The notes: generated by a model from the letters alone, not told the origin. Counted from the first letter of the stretch, positions 1 to 11,184 are shown. The stretch: 64,000 nt of DNA from Antedon mediterranea (GCF_964355755.1 NC_092672.1:14812501-14876500); one strand, 5' to 3'. Program-made: numbers and translations.

Positions 1-188
1 TTTAATTAAAATAAGATTAGAAAGAAATATCATGAGGGATAAAACTATCCTCTTTCCAATACTTTCCATGTTAGTTCTTCGAAGCTGCAGATTATTGATC
101 ATGAGAAAAATAAATACTGAGCACTATAAAATAATAGGAAGTACAGTAACAAATGTAAGCCAACATTGTCATACACCTCACAACCATA

Positions 189-1395
189 ATGGGTGGTTAT
201 TGTCCTGGTGGTTATTGTCCTGGTGGGTATTGTCCTGGTGTTTATTGTCCTGGTGTTTATTGTCCTGGTGGTTATTGTCCTGGTGGTTATTGTCCTGGTG
301 GTTATTGTCCTGGTGGGTATTGTCCTGGTGGTTATTGTCCTGGTGGTTATTGTCCTGGTGGTTATTGTCCTGGTGGGTATTGTCCTGGTGGTTATTGTCC
401 TGGTGGTTATTGTCCTGGTGGTTATTGTCCTGGTGGTTATTGTCCTGGTGGTTATTGTCTTGGTGGTTATTGTCCTGGTGGTTATTGTCCTGGTGGTTAT
501 TGTCCTGGTGGTTATTGTCCTGGTGGTTATTGTCCTGGTGGGTATTGTCCTGGTGGTTATTGTCCTGGTGGTTATTGTCCTGGTGGGTATTGTCCCGGTG
601 GTTATTGTCCCGGTGGGTATTGTCCCGGTGGTTATTGTCCCGGTGGTTATTGTCCCGGTGGTTATTGTCCCGGTGGTTATTGTCCCGGTGGTTATTGTCC
701 CGGTGGTTATTGTCCTGGTGGTTATTGTCCTTGTGGTTATTGTCCTGGTGGTTATTGTCCTGGTGGGTATTGTCCTGGTGGGTATTGTCTTGGTGGTTAT
801 TGTCCTGGTGGTTATTGTCCTGGTGGTTATTGTCCTGGTGGTTATTGTCCTGGTGGTTATTGTCCTGGTGGTTATTGTCCTGGTGGTTATTGTCCTGGTG
901 GTTATTGTCCTGGTGGGTATTGTCCTGGTTGGTATTGTCCTGGTTGGTATTGTCCTGGTGGTTATTGTCCTGGTGGTTATTGTCCTGGTGGTTATTGTCC
1001 TGGTGGTTATTGTCCTGGTGGTTATTGTCCTGGTGGTTATTGTCCTGGTGGTTATTGTCCTGGTGGTTATTGTCCTGGTGGTTATTGTCCTGGTGGTTAT
1101 TGTCCTGGTGGTTATTGTCCTGGTGGTTATTGTCCTGGTGGTTATTGTCCTGGTGGTTATTGTCCTGGTGGTTATTGTCCTGGTGGTTATTGTCCTGGTG
1201 GGTATTGTCCTGGTGGTTATTGTCCTGGTGGTTATTGTCCTGGTGGTTATTGTCCTGGTGGTTATTGTCCTGGTGGTTATTGTCCTGGTGGTTATTGTCC
1301 TGGTGGTTATTGTCTTGGTGGTTATTGTCCTGGTGGTTATTGTCCTGGTGGGTATTGTCCTGGTGGTTATTGTCTTGGTGGTTATTGTCGGGGGG
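189..1395. repeat. 15-bp minisatellite, about 80 copies
   Basis: Tandem array of a 15-bp unit that reads GTTATTGTCCTGGTG on the plus strand, with single-base variants (GGGTAT for GGTTAT, CCCGG for CCTGG, and a few others). The CCCGG variant is clustered at about 595-715, which points to local block duplication. Because the unit length is a multiple of three and holds no stop in any plus frame, all three plus frames stay open for over 1.2 kb. I treat these open frames as a by-product of the repeat and not as genes. Confidence 0.95.
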
Positions 1396-2590
1396 AGTGG
1401 TTATTGTCCATTTAGATATTTTTTCGCAGTGGTTTGCATGTTTTCGGTGATCGCTTCAAGGGTAAAAAAGGTGATGGTCACCAAAGTTTCAAAGAGAATT
1501 AGAATTCATTTTTCCTGATGATTTTATTTTTAATAACCATCTATATTATAATTTGAGTAAGGGAAAAAAGGTTTGTTAATGTAAAACTCGTTAGTGAGTT
1601 AACTGATGACGTCCTAATAAATATCACTGTTATATATTACATGTAGTTTCATGTAAAGATTTTTTATTTAGTTTTTAAAGCCTTTTAATTTTTTCGATAA
1701 AATAAATTTTACAATAATACACACACAAACTTACAACTAGGTGAATGAGCCCATGCTATTCCACATGGTATACGTTCTTTTTATAAATTGTTGTCTCCAG
1801 CCAGCAGACATGAGACATATTCGACAATCAGTATTTAACATTCAGTTGGGTAAGTACCAAACTACCAACTATTGTTTTTTGTGATATCACAATTAACCCT
1901 ACCCTACTATTCATGCACTGTTTTATTATGTATTAGATTAAATTGAAATGTGGGCCTAGTAGAAACAGCACTTTGCCATTTAATTCTGTGCATATTTCTG
2001 ATATACAAAAAATCTGCAACACTTGTTTAATGTGCAACACTTTATAATTTTAATTCATACTGTAAGAATCCTTATAATAATTCGTATGTATTTACGTAAC
2101 CGTAACTGTATTCTTGAACAATCTCCTAATTTAAATAACTATTGCACACACAGGTGAACAACGGTATATAGCCTGTTGTTTGCCGTGAAGGTGTTTTTTA
2201 GTTACTTATGTTCTTTGTTAACATATTTAATTGTAGATGGACTACTTTGAATTACCAGGCAGCTTGCTGGATAAAGGTGAAAGAACTATTTTTGGAAAGA
2301 CGACTTGCAACTTATGTTTCTGCGTAATTCATAATCCTTTAAACCCAAAGGAGTGTGGTCTCATGTTCTATAAATGTAGCGCTGGCTCCGTTACACATAC
2401 TGTAGGCTGTAGGCTTCTACACCTGATTAATATAGGCCAATATCCATCACGTCTGTTTTTGGTAGAATTTTTTAGAGCTTCCTTTCTGATTGGATAGCTA
2501 CTGATTTTATACCTCTTATGGATTCCCAACAGTTTGGAAATGCGATGGGTTTATCACCGACTCATTACCGTACAACTCTGTAAATTGTAA
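1396..2590. other. AT-rich stretch, no feature supported
   Basis: I recognise no gene or named repeat. One weak signal is a possible small plus-strand exon at 1801-1849, between a pyrimidine-rich tract ending in CCAG and a consensus GTAAGT donor. It is open in one frame. No partner exon that continues the frame was found. Confidence 0.3.
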
Positions 2591-2624
2591 TAGGCTTTGT
2601 CAGGATTAGATAGCTCGGGAATGT

Positions 2625-3615
2625 ATGTGCCATAGACTTTAGTAAAGCCTTTGACCGGGTCACCCATTCAATTTTGATTGACACATTAATTGGTCTTAAT
2701 ATCATGCCCTCTCTTATTCCAACGGTGTGTAGCTTCCTCTCGCAAAGAAATCAGTGTGTGCAGTTGGGTGGTTAAGTTTCAGCGCCAGAACCAATTACGT
2801 GCAGAGTGCCTCAGGGTACTAAATTAGGCCCAATCCTTTGTACTATCAACCATAGTTATTGATTTGCTCAACAATGTACCTGATAGATGGAAGTTTGTTG
2901 ATGATCTGACGATTGGCGAGGTGATTTCAGTACAGAGACCTGAAGATAGTTTGATTCAAAGCAACCTTGATGCTCTTTCCAGTTGGTGTGTGGAGAATGA
3001 TACAACACCAAATCCTGTAAAGTTTCAAGTGATGCGTGTTCATTTGTTGCGTAATGTTCCCCAATTTCAGCCGTTACAAATGGATGGTGAAGAATCTCAG
3101 AGTGTGAAACTTCTGGGAGTGCATCTGCAAAGTCACCTCAAGTGGGAAGTTGCAGATAAAAGAAGTCGTTTCCAAGGCATCACATTGACTCTATATATGC
3201 TATACATTTTGAAACGTTTGGAGCCCCAAAGGATGACCTGGTTTTTACTTTTACAACATACATTCGTCGTTTACTTGAGTATGCCTGTCCTCTTTGGCAT
3301 AGCTCGATCACCAATAAACAGAGTGATCAACTTGAATTAATCCAAAAGCGTGTTGTAAAACTTATTATTGGATATCAAAACTATGTTACTGTTAGTTACG
3401 CAAAATCACTTGAAACCCTCAATTTAAAGACATCCATAACTTTGAAAAGGGGCTGCTAAAGTCGGATCACTTTAAGGAATGGATCCCTGAAAAAGAAAAG
3501 CTGACAAGGTGTTTGCGTAAAGTTAACAAGTTCGTTGTGACACGATGTTGGACTAAAAGACTCAACAGTTCCAGTTTTAAGCACGGTGATCTTACTCACT
3601 GTGAAAATAGTTTAT
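2625..3615 (+). pseudogene. Degenerate LINE (non-LTR retrotransposon) reverse transcriptase
   Basis: Remnant of a non-LTR retrotransposon ORF2. Translated fragments in different frames appear in the order expected for a reverse transcriptase: DFSKAFDRV (about 2634-2660), the VPQGT finger motif (about 2807), the catalytic-site block FVDDLT (about 2890-2910), the NPxK block (about 3008), a LLGVHL thumb block (about 3108) and the C-terminal ELIQKRVVKLI block (about 3330). Stops and frameshifts separate the blocks, so it cannot make protein. The FVDDLT form of the active site recurs in the fragment at 10700-10965, which suggests the same LINE family. Confidence 0.8.
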
Positions 3616-3635
3616 AAATAGCTGAAGACAAATAC

Positions 3636-4953
3636 TGTAAAGACCAACATTTTCACGTGCCCTTTATTTTCGCAAATTCCACAAAAGATCAACGAATTTA
3701 TAAAGGGCGCGGGAAAATCGCGAAATTTCGACGATGTTGTTTACAGTCGATCAGGCCTAGCCTAAATATGGAAAAATAAAATAGTTACGATAAACTTCTA
3801 ATTGTATATTATTTGAAACATTTACAAACCCTGATTATTATTTATATTGTGTGTTCAGGTGTAATTAAAACATTAAAATAAATTACAAACTGACCGAAAA
3901 TGCTAGCTATGCCGGCCCTACTCAGCCTGTACTGCCTCGCTCAAAACAATGATGAAATTCCACCTCACAGCGATCGACACATGTGGCACCGGAGTATTAA
4001 TCGCTAAAATAATGTTCGAATTGAATTGGGAAAAAAAAGCTTACAACCTTTTTATAGGTAATTTTGTATGAAATGTATAGTGGACTTGCTTGATGAATCC
4101 TTTGTCCATTAAATCATATAAGTTGTAATGTGTCCATAAAGTAATAGTTCTATGTGCGTAGCCTAGCTTGTGGTGTGTAGCAAATGGCAAAAATACCATC
4201 ACAATGCTCTCCACCACCACCATCACCACAACACCATCACCACAACACCATCACCACAACACCATCACCACAACACCATCACCACAACACCATCACCACA
4301 ACACCATCACCACAACACCATCACCACAACACCATCACCACAACACCATCACCACAACACCATCACCACAACACCATCACCACAACACCATCACCACAAC
4401 ACCATCACCACAACACCATCACCACAACACCATCACCACAACACCATCACCACAACACCATCACCACAACACCATCACCACAACACCATCACCACAACAC
4501 CATAACACCATCACCACAACACCATCACCACAACACCATCACCACAACACCATCACTACAACACCATCACCACAACACCATCACCACAACAGAGACCCAT
4601 CATCCGGTCGGCGTTGTATCCGTTCGTTGTTTTAAACAACAATAATTTGGTAGAGTACATTAATTATGGGGGTGTTCACTATCTAAGAGCCTATTAAACA
4701 CGTGCGTCAACCACTGTGTAGCCAAAACATTTATTTATTTACATCCCTAAATTTACAATCGCATATTCTGTAATTTTACTCTATGCAATTCAATTGTTGT
4801 TTAATGTTAATCGCGGAGGCGAAATACATTGGCCAATTTGGTTCAACAAATTACGCAAGAAACTCAAATCGTGAAAATAAAAGGTCGCGAAATAGTTGAA
4901 AAAGTAAAATCGCGAAAATTTAGGGCCGCGACAATTTTGAGCTTTATATAGTA
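3636..4953. mobile_element. Possible non-autonomous TIR element holding a minisatellite
   Basis: The two ends are imperfect inverted copies of about 37 bp: a TGTAAAG start leading to GCCCTTTATTTTCGC near 3673 on the left, and the complement of GCCCTAAATTTTCGC near 4915 on the right. Both ends carry further TTTTCGCG motifs inward. No clear target-site duplication is seen and no coding sequence is recognised. The 14-bp minisatellite lies in the middle. Confidence 0.4.
4205..4592. repeat. 14-bp minisatellite (ACCATCACCACAAC)
   Basis: Near-perfect tandem array of a 14-bp unit, about 27 copies, with one shortened copy near 4500 and one C-to-T variant near 4556. The period is not a multiple of three, so each frame cycles through a 14-residue His/Thr/Pro-rich pattern (NTITTTPSPQHHHH). 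These open frames are a repeat artefact. The strand is strongly asymmetric: the plus strand has almost no G. Confidence 0.95.
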
Positions 4954-5922
4954 CTCAAATTTAATTAATTTTTATAATTAAACATTTTGAAAAGCAAAAC
5001 AATCAGGGTAGGACAGAAGCAGGGACATTCCTGACAGCGGAACAGTTTCAATTTCAATCAACCATTTTAAACTTTTATTTCCTTTTGTTTCTCCCTTCCC
5101 TTGTTTTTCTTTTCCTCACTTCCGCTCTGCTTTTCTTTTTTACTAGGGACTTTATGAAACACGACGGTTAGGGGAGGACGACAAATATCCTGTGTTCTCT
5201 GGAGCGTAAAATCATACAGTCAACATAGCCGTGTTATTAGTTACGCACCTTTGCGCAAAGACGACGACCAGCAGTAGTATCTCTCCCTCCCTATCTCGTG
5301 TCCCTTCTAAATCGCTTGGCTTGTAAAATATGTCAGAAAAATTCTCATTTTTATTATTTATGTAGTATTTACATAAAAAATAGACAATTAGGAACACCAG
5401 GCTCAACCTAATTGAACTAGATCAGCCGTTTGACCCAACTCTAAATTCAGTTTATCAAATAAACTTTTTTAGCAGCATCAGTCAACTAGACAAAGATGAA
5501 AAAGCACACATGTCCTGTTTAAGAGCAAGACGAGTTGCTCTTCTATGGATCCCCCTTAAACTGATCTTGATTACTTGTTATCTCAAATTTAAAGAAAGAA
5601 AATCTTCACATCAACACAAATTAATTTATACAGGGATCCAAAGTTAAGCAGTGCCCTCTATTGAAATAATTGTTCAATGTAATACAACTTCAATACATTA
5701 GTATTTCTTTGTTTGTTGATGTGGCCGGAAATCTGAGGATTTGTTATTTAAAACCATCCTTGTCCCTAGGGCTTGGCTTGGCCAGTCTTTCTCTCGTCCG
5801 ACGCTGGGTGGGTGGTGTAGGAACTATTCGGTTTATCTTTTGCTTTAAAACAAAGAATGGCCCTCAAAATCAAGCCCACTGGGCTTCTTTTCAAGATAGT
5901 ATGGGCTTCTTGTATTTGAATT
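4954..5922. other. No feature supported
   Basis: AT-rich single-copy-looking sequence with a pyrimidine-rich tract at about 5080-5145. Short open frames here have no recognisable motif and no splice context that I trust. Confidence 0.4.
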
Positions 5923-5926
5923 TTAA

Positions 5927-6531
5927 CACGTTCACTGCCACGGCGTATTTATACGTCAAAAATTGCGTGTCGCTACTTGCCAAGACGTAATACTACGTCA
6001 AAATCGTAGCACTTTTGTATTGTATGTAGAATCGCTGGCAGTGGTGATTGGAACAGGAATTATCGCATGGCAGTTTATGAATGATGTACGTAAACGATAA
6101 TCTAAAAATAAATGTCGTATGTTTGTTTGTGTTTATTCCCTCATGCATTGAATATGGTTGATACGATGGCGCCCTCACACTCAATATAATCATCTCAAAC
6201 ATGTCATAAATTGCGCTAATAGTAAATAAAAATAATAAAGGATGAAATGATTCAGTGTGGTTTACTGTTTTTATCTCTCGATGATAGGTTTGACCGATTT
6301 TAGCGCGGAAAATCCCCGACGTATATTTACGTTCCTGGCAAAGTCAATAAAATTGTTGGACCATTGCCAGTGACGTATTTATACGTCTCAACGGTTTTTC
6401 CCGCCATCGTATTTTGAATGACATCATGATAGTCTGTGACCAGATGTTACACTTTCAAACTGTAATTTAATATGTAAACGGGACTTGGCACTGGGACAGA
6501 AATTACGGAAAATGCCTTGGCAGTCAATGTG
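5927..6531. mobile_element. piggyBac-type MITE with TTAA target duplication
   Basis: A 605-bp element whose ends are inverted copies (CACGTTCACTGCCACGGC at the left, CACATTGACTGCCAAGGC read from the right), each flanked by TTAA (5923-5926 and 6532-6535). The TTAA duplication and a terminus of the type CACATTGACTGCC are hallmarks of piggyBac transposons. The interior carries several palindromic ACGTATTTATACGT motifs (near 5944 and 6374, and a variant near 6319), probably subterminal transposase-binding repeats. It has no transposase, so it is non-autonomous. Confidence 0.85.
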
Positions 6532-6871
6532 TTAAAGGAATACTGTAGAAATGTATGATCGTGGTATCAATATATTAATGACCTTACAACCCTTTAATTA
6601 TCTTAACAATCAATCCTTGTATATTTATTTTACAGTTTGTTTTCCTAGGTACTTTGATTGCATTTTGTATCTTGCTTCCTTGGTAGAGAATTTATCATTA
6701 TTGTAGTAGAAATTAACAACATTCATTTCAAAAGTCATTTTAATAGTTTAATTTTTAAATAATTTTGAAAAACTATTGTATTTGAGAAAATATAGCTGCA
6801 TTCTCCTTAATGTCAAATTACAATCACCACTTCTGATAATATTTTTTAATATAATAAAAATAAATCCTCAC
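6532..6871. other. Intron sequence of the USP48-like gene, no exon found
   Basis: This stretch, and all lower coordinates that can be read on the minus strand, were checked for the next USP48 exon (a Cys-rich block following the first exon). None was seen, so intron 1 probably runs past the left edge of the window. Confidence 0.4.
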
Positions 6872-7005
6872 CTGCAAGAATTTTTAGAACAAGCTGTCTC
6901 ATTGATACGATAGGCAGAATTGAGATGACATTGATTCACCTGTTCTGGTTCAGTTTTTTCTGCCCACTGCCAAGCACTTTTATCAAACTGCTGCTTTGAA
7001 GGCAT
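6872..7005 (-). CDS. USP48: First coding exon of a USP48-like ubiquitin hydrolase (partial gene)
   Basis: USP48 is a nuclear ubiquitin-specific cysteine protease of about 1,035 residues in human. This minus-strand exon starts at ATG 7005-7003 and encodes 44 residues plus two bases before a consensus donor (CAG/GTGAGG). The peptide begins MPSKQQFDKSAWQWAEK and continues with a PEQV..Q.H pattern, then SAYRI and a Cys-rich end with a final CR. These positions match the conserved N-terminus of USP48 as I remember it (AWRWAE, PEEV, AYRI, C....CR). The catalytic domain and everything after this exon are outside the window. The open frame, the start codon and the matching donor support a real exon. 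No other protein I know has this pattern, but the call rests on one short exon. Confidence 0.8.
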
Positions 7006-7211
7006 TGTATGTAGGTAGCCTAGTATTAAGTAAATACAGTATTATAAGTTATGAAATAAATACAAATCAAAAGTTACAGCAAAACACAGTTACTGTATCT
7101 TTTTGTTGATTCAAGTTCAAAAACTGTGTTCTACAGACTCTATGCAGTCGGCCTTCTCATTTAAGTACTTCTCAATTTCGAACCTTCTATTTTACAAACA
7201 GGTTTGAACAA

Positions 7212-7219
7212 TGACGTCA
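7212..7219. promoter_or_regulatory. Consensus CRE (TGACGTCA) upstream of the USP48-like start
   Basis: A perfect palindromic cAMP-response element lies about 207 bp upstream of the USP48-like ATG (gene on the minus strand). CREB/ATF sites at this distance are common in housekeeping promoters. No TATA box is seen near it. Function is inferred from position only. Confidence 0.35.
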
Positions 7220-7481
7220 GAAAATTTTAAAACTAAATGTAATTTGTTGATAACATTTACATATCTATTATCTTCTTTAAACAATCACAAAATCAATCAA
7301 AATCTCTATTTATTCACAAAATTATAAAATACAAGAGTACAAAATATAAAACTCGTTCACCATAAAATAAAGGTGTTCTTCCACAAGTTTGTGATAGGTA
7401 ATATAATATATACAAATAATACAGTGTATACACATTTATAAAAAAAACATTAAAAGAAAGAATTTATAAAATAATACAGCA

Positions 7482-7888
7482 TTAGGCTTCCAGTTTAATT
7501 TTGTTTGCAATTTCTTTTTTGAATACGTTCAGAGATTGTGGCATCTTATTGATATTATCAATATTATGTTTATTCCAAGTTATAACCACCTCCCTATAAG
7601 AAATACTATGTTTTTTATACTCAGTGCGAGGTTTCGGAACATAGAGGTTTGTATCATTATGTCTAAAGTTATATTTGAAATTATTTTGTTTAACTAGATT
7701 TGATAGATATGTGGGTGCACGCCCCGTCATAACTTTATAAATTAACATGCAACATTCATACTCATCTTTAGTTGAGAGGGTAAGTCAATTTACTCGCTGA
7801 AGTGCATCTTTACTTGGTGTGTCCCAAGATAGGCCAAATATGATTCGGGCTGTTCTATTTTGTACAGTTTGTACTCTTTTTAGAAAGC
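7482..7888 (-). pseudogene. LINE ORF2 C-terminus, 5'-truncated
   Basis: Minus-strand reading gives the C-terminal region of a non-LTR retrotransposon polymerase: FLKRVQTVQNRTARIIFGL at about 7880-7825, then (after one stop) a YKVMTGRAPTYLSNL block, a YNFRHN block and the closing SYREVVITWN and FKKEIANKIKLEA blocks ending in a stop at 7482-7484. The upstream end stops at a 29-bp palindrome. This is the usual shape of a dead 5'-truncated LINE copy. Confidence 0.8.
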
Positions 7889-7895
7889 TTTTAAT

Positions 7896-7924
7896 ACGAA
7901 AGTTGACTTCAAGTCAACTTTCGT
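7896..7924. repeat. 29-bp near-perfect palindrome
   Basis: ACGAAAGTTGACTT, one central base, then its exact reverse complement. It lies just beyond the truncated end of the LINE fragment at 7482-7888 and could be the tip of another mobile element. Confidence 0.8.
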
Positions 7925-8445
7925 AATAAGCGTAAGCCCAAGGATCGTAAGAACTAGCCAATCAGTGACAGGGATTATGTGATGTTGGCAAGAATACTAA
8001 GCTTCCAAAGGTAAAATACAGTACAAAGAGGCAATGAGGAAGTACTGTATATGGGAATATACATTATAAAATAATACGTAGGCCTAAATAATATAAAGCA
8101 CAATGCTACGAAATAGCTCTGCGAACTATAAAGTCTTGCTTATCACTTTATAGAAATAATGAATAAAATAGAAATACTGTATGATAAAATGATGGGTAAA
8201 ATAAGGCAGGACCACACCAATAGGATAACATGCAAATGCTACTAAAATATCAACAAATGTTTAAATATGGCAAGCTAAAATATAAAATGGTTAGAGAACA
8301 GTGACATACAGTATAAGAAGAATTGGATAAAAATACGATTCAACTAACAAAGTTTGCACTCAAAAGCCTCGTATAGCAGATTGAAGAAAAGAATTACGTA
8401 ATGATTTTTGTTTTCATTGTAGAATAAAGGTAGGATGGATAATAT
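7925..8445. other. No feature supported
   Basis: AT-rich sequence with no open frame or repeat that I can name. Confidence 0.4.
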
Positions 8446-8643
8446 ATTAATTAATAATATAAATCCAAAGTCAAATTACTGAAAAAAATTACAATGCTGT
8501 GGGTATCAGTGGTTGGATCTCAATGGAGATACAAAAATAAAAAGCGAAAAGCTAAATCAAAACGATAAAGTAAACAGCCAGAAAAGTTAGCAGAGCTTTC
8601 GGGCAACACTAGCCCTTCATCAGTGCAATTAATTAATAATATA
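8446..8643 (-). mobile_element. Short retroposon-like insert with 16-bp target duplication and hammerhead-like core
   Basis: A 166-bp insert (8462-8627) is flanked by an exact 16-bp direct repeat, ATTAATTAATAATATA (8446-8461 and 8628-8643). Read on the minus strand it begins with CTGATGA (8623-8617), a GGGC/GCCC stem with its loop, GAAA (8600-8597), a GC-TCT-GC mini-stem, then TA. That is the order of the conserved core of a type-I hammerhead ribozyme as found in Penelope-like elements and retrozymes. Stem I does not pair well in this copy, so the ribozyme is probably inactive or truncated. Family assignment to Penelope-like elements is an inference. Confidence 0.55.
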
Positions 8644-9260
8644 TAAATATGTATCGACTCTTCACCGTAGTGTACGGTATTGTTGGAATGAGCAATTATA
8701 ATTATATACAGACCTACAAATTCAGTATTTATGAAAGTTTTAAACGAATGTATAGCCTTGTTATAATTGATGAAGATGTTTGATTATGAAAATAAATCAT
8801 ATAAATGATTAATAGCCAATATCATTTCAATTATTCACAAATCAAAACCGGGTAAAATCAGCGATTGTTTAAGCCGCTCATAAAACAATTTGTTGGCGAC
8901 TATCAAAAGAAGAACCGATAACCATTTTAATTAATAATTAAGGTATTTTCTTTCTGGAAATCGTTTCACAAGATGCCATAATCTACAGAATTTGAGAGCC
9001 AATCAGAATCAATTCCTTTGAACCACGTCATGCATCGTAATCGCAAGAAAAAATTTCAACTTGACGTAACGGCAACAGACCTTGCGATAAATTCGACTTT
9101 CAGCACATGTTATAGGATAGTCTTAATCTTTGCGGTTCAACGCGATTATGACATTTTTTTATCGACGTTAGTTTTTGGTCAACTGATCGGAACGCAAGCG
9201 TAATCGTAAGAAAACAACGCAATTGTAAGCAGAAGCAGATCTTACGTCGACTGGAAACCA
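8644..9260. other. No gene; possible edge of an unclassified repeat
   Basis: The stretch from about 8995 to 9260 has a repeat-like texture (CGTAATCG and GCGTAATCGTAAG motifs, ending near CTGGAAACCAGGC), but I found no matching opposite end. Confidence 0.3.
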
Positions 9261-9261
9261 G

Positions 9262-9450
9262 GCTTTACTAGCCTACTAGGCCTTAGGCCCTAACCGTTCT
9301 AAGCGCGCTAGCTAGCTAGGCTTAGGACTCTACGGGGCCTAGTAGGGTTATCATTACATTAGTTAGGCTAGGTCTGTATACAGTACTACTATAGCCTAGG
9401 CCTAGCTAGAGGCCTAGCTAGGCCTAGGCACCTAGCTAGGCTAGGCCCTA
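9262..9450. repeat. TAGGCCTAG-rich low-complexity tract
   Basis: Irregular runs of GCCTAG, GGCCTAGG and CTAGCTAGG. The same motif family forms tracts at about 15745-15860, 17760-17830 and 24262-24500, and single copies are scattered through the non-coding sequence. Confidence 0.7.
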
Positions 9451-10699
9451 GTAATTATTAGTCGATCGGATTGATCCGATATCTTTTATATAGTATGTAG
9501 GCCTAATGTCTGAATGACCATTCTCACACTTCCCTGGTAAAACGTACCTCCAGCCGGAGACAGAAAAGAAGCCGCATGTACACTGCAATGATTCGAACAC
9601 ACAGAGTGTTGTTGTTAGATCTCTTGTTGTTTACCTCTCTCTTTTTACGGTCACAGTGCATTTCGGCCGCCCGTCATTTCTGCCGCCGCCGGTTATGGAA
9701 CTACCAAATTCATGAAACTCCAAAAAGGACAAAATATAGCGTGATCATTTCGGCCGCCAGGTATGGCGCGCCAAATTGAAATAGCCAGAAATAACTGTAG
9801 GCCTACATTATTACAGTGAAAAAAGTAACTTTACCAAGTTTATGGAACGCCACAGAGAACTATAGCCATTTAAACCAGAGATCAGTTGTGCAATGGGCTA
9901 ATTAAATACATTTTTTGACGTTTGTATAGATTTAAAGTTACATTATTTTACCGTCTGAATATTTTGATCAAAATGAATATTGATTACATTTTTATTTTAC
10001 AGGTCCTGAAGATGTGCTTTGTAAAAATATGTTTCTTTATTAATATAATAAATGTAAACCATACGAATAAAAGTGTTTTTAGCTGGAATATAAAAAAAAC
10101 GTCAGCCTCACCTCCTTATTTTAAAAAAAAAGATAGCTTTGCGATATTAAGGGAGGTTTCATTTATAATTTCCAAACAAAATGCCCTGGGATGAGTTTTA
10201 CAAGGCTCATCAAACATTAAGTGCTTATCAAACATTAGTGCTTTGGTTGTACTGTAATACCGTACCTTTATAGGGGCTGTTACAACCGCAGCCGCTAATG
10301 TAGAAATAACCGAAGTATAAAGACTTTCCGTCTGACAGTAGGCCTATACGTTATTTTCCAACAAGGTTTGAGATTTAATTTCCTGTAGGCCTACATTTTG
10401 AGAATCTAACAGTTCAATATTATTTATTTTCACAATTGCATTAATCATATTTAAATAAAATTCAGGCATAATTTGTAATTGTTTATGCTCTTCAAAATTA
10501 AGTTTACTTATCTCTAATGTGTTTTCTATAGGGTACATTGCGGGTCTGGGCTAAGTAGTTCAGTTCACTCACTCATTATAGTGCATTCTTAAAGATGCTG
10601 AAAAGGTGGTAATTATGTTAATATCTGTGCAGTTGACTTTATGAAAGTGTTCGATCTATTGTTATAAATATAAAATTAATTGATCGAGTTGAGGTCGTC
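9451..10699. other. No gene supported
   Basis: Contains GGCCGCC-rich motifs near 9664-9775 and a short tandem (CATCAAACATTA-type) near 10205-10245. Short open frames show no recognisable domain. Confidence 0.35.
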
Positions 10700-10965
10700 T
10701 TTAGTTCCCATCATCTGCAGCGTTCTCACCAATGGCCGACGAGCAATGAACACCAGGCCGTTTGCAGGCGCCTAGTCCTCTCACACCTCCATTAAATGTG
10801 GTGTCTCCCCAGGGAACACTACTTGGCCGGTGTTGTTTCTCACTCTGATTGATAGCTGCAGACTATGGAAATATGTAGACGACCTCACCCTGGGTGAAGT
10901 TGTCCCTAGAAATTCTTTACCTATGATGCAATCCCTTCTTGATAACTTAATGAATGATGTTCACA
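10700..10965 (+). pseudogene. LINE reverse-transcriptase fragment (KYVDDLTLGE)
   Basis: Translated plus-strand pieces show a SPQGTLLG block (near 10808) and the polymerase active-site block WKYVDDLTLGEVVP (near 10866-10910) followed by a typical MMQSLLDNL helix. The active-site block matches the LINE at 2625-3615. Stops and frameshifts are present and both ends are lost. Confidence 0.7.
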
Positions 10966-11184
10966 AAATCAGATGGTACCAAACCTTCTAATGCCATATC
11001 CTTACTGAGTCATTTTCAGAAGCATAAAACACATTACTGTACCTTGACTGAAATGCGCTGCTTGCACAGCATTTAGGCCTATTATCAAATATATAAAATA
11101 TTTAAAATGTGTAGTTTACGATAATGAAAAAACACATCAAAAGATACAAAGAGCATACAGACAAAAGAGAAATTCCAATAACAA

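Noticed and set aside
32-1518. Three long overlapping plus-strand open frames
   Set aside because: They are the three frames of a 15-bp stop-free minisatellite. The peptides are pure five-residue repeats, and the flanking parts show no signal peptide or domain.
2237-2497. Plus-strand frame starting MDYFELPGSLLDKG after an AG
   Set aside because: The possible upstream exon at 1801-1849 does not join it in frame, and no domain is recognised. It lies next to a dead LINE.
4168-4645. His/Thr/Pro-rich open frames
   Set aside because: They are translations of the 14-bp minisatellite. The same pattern appears in every frame with a phase shift.
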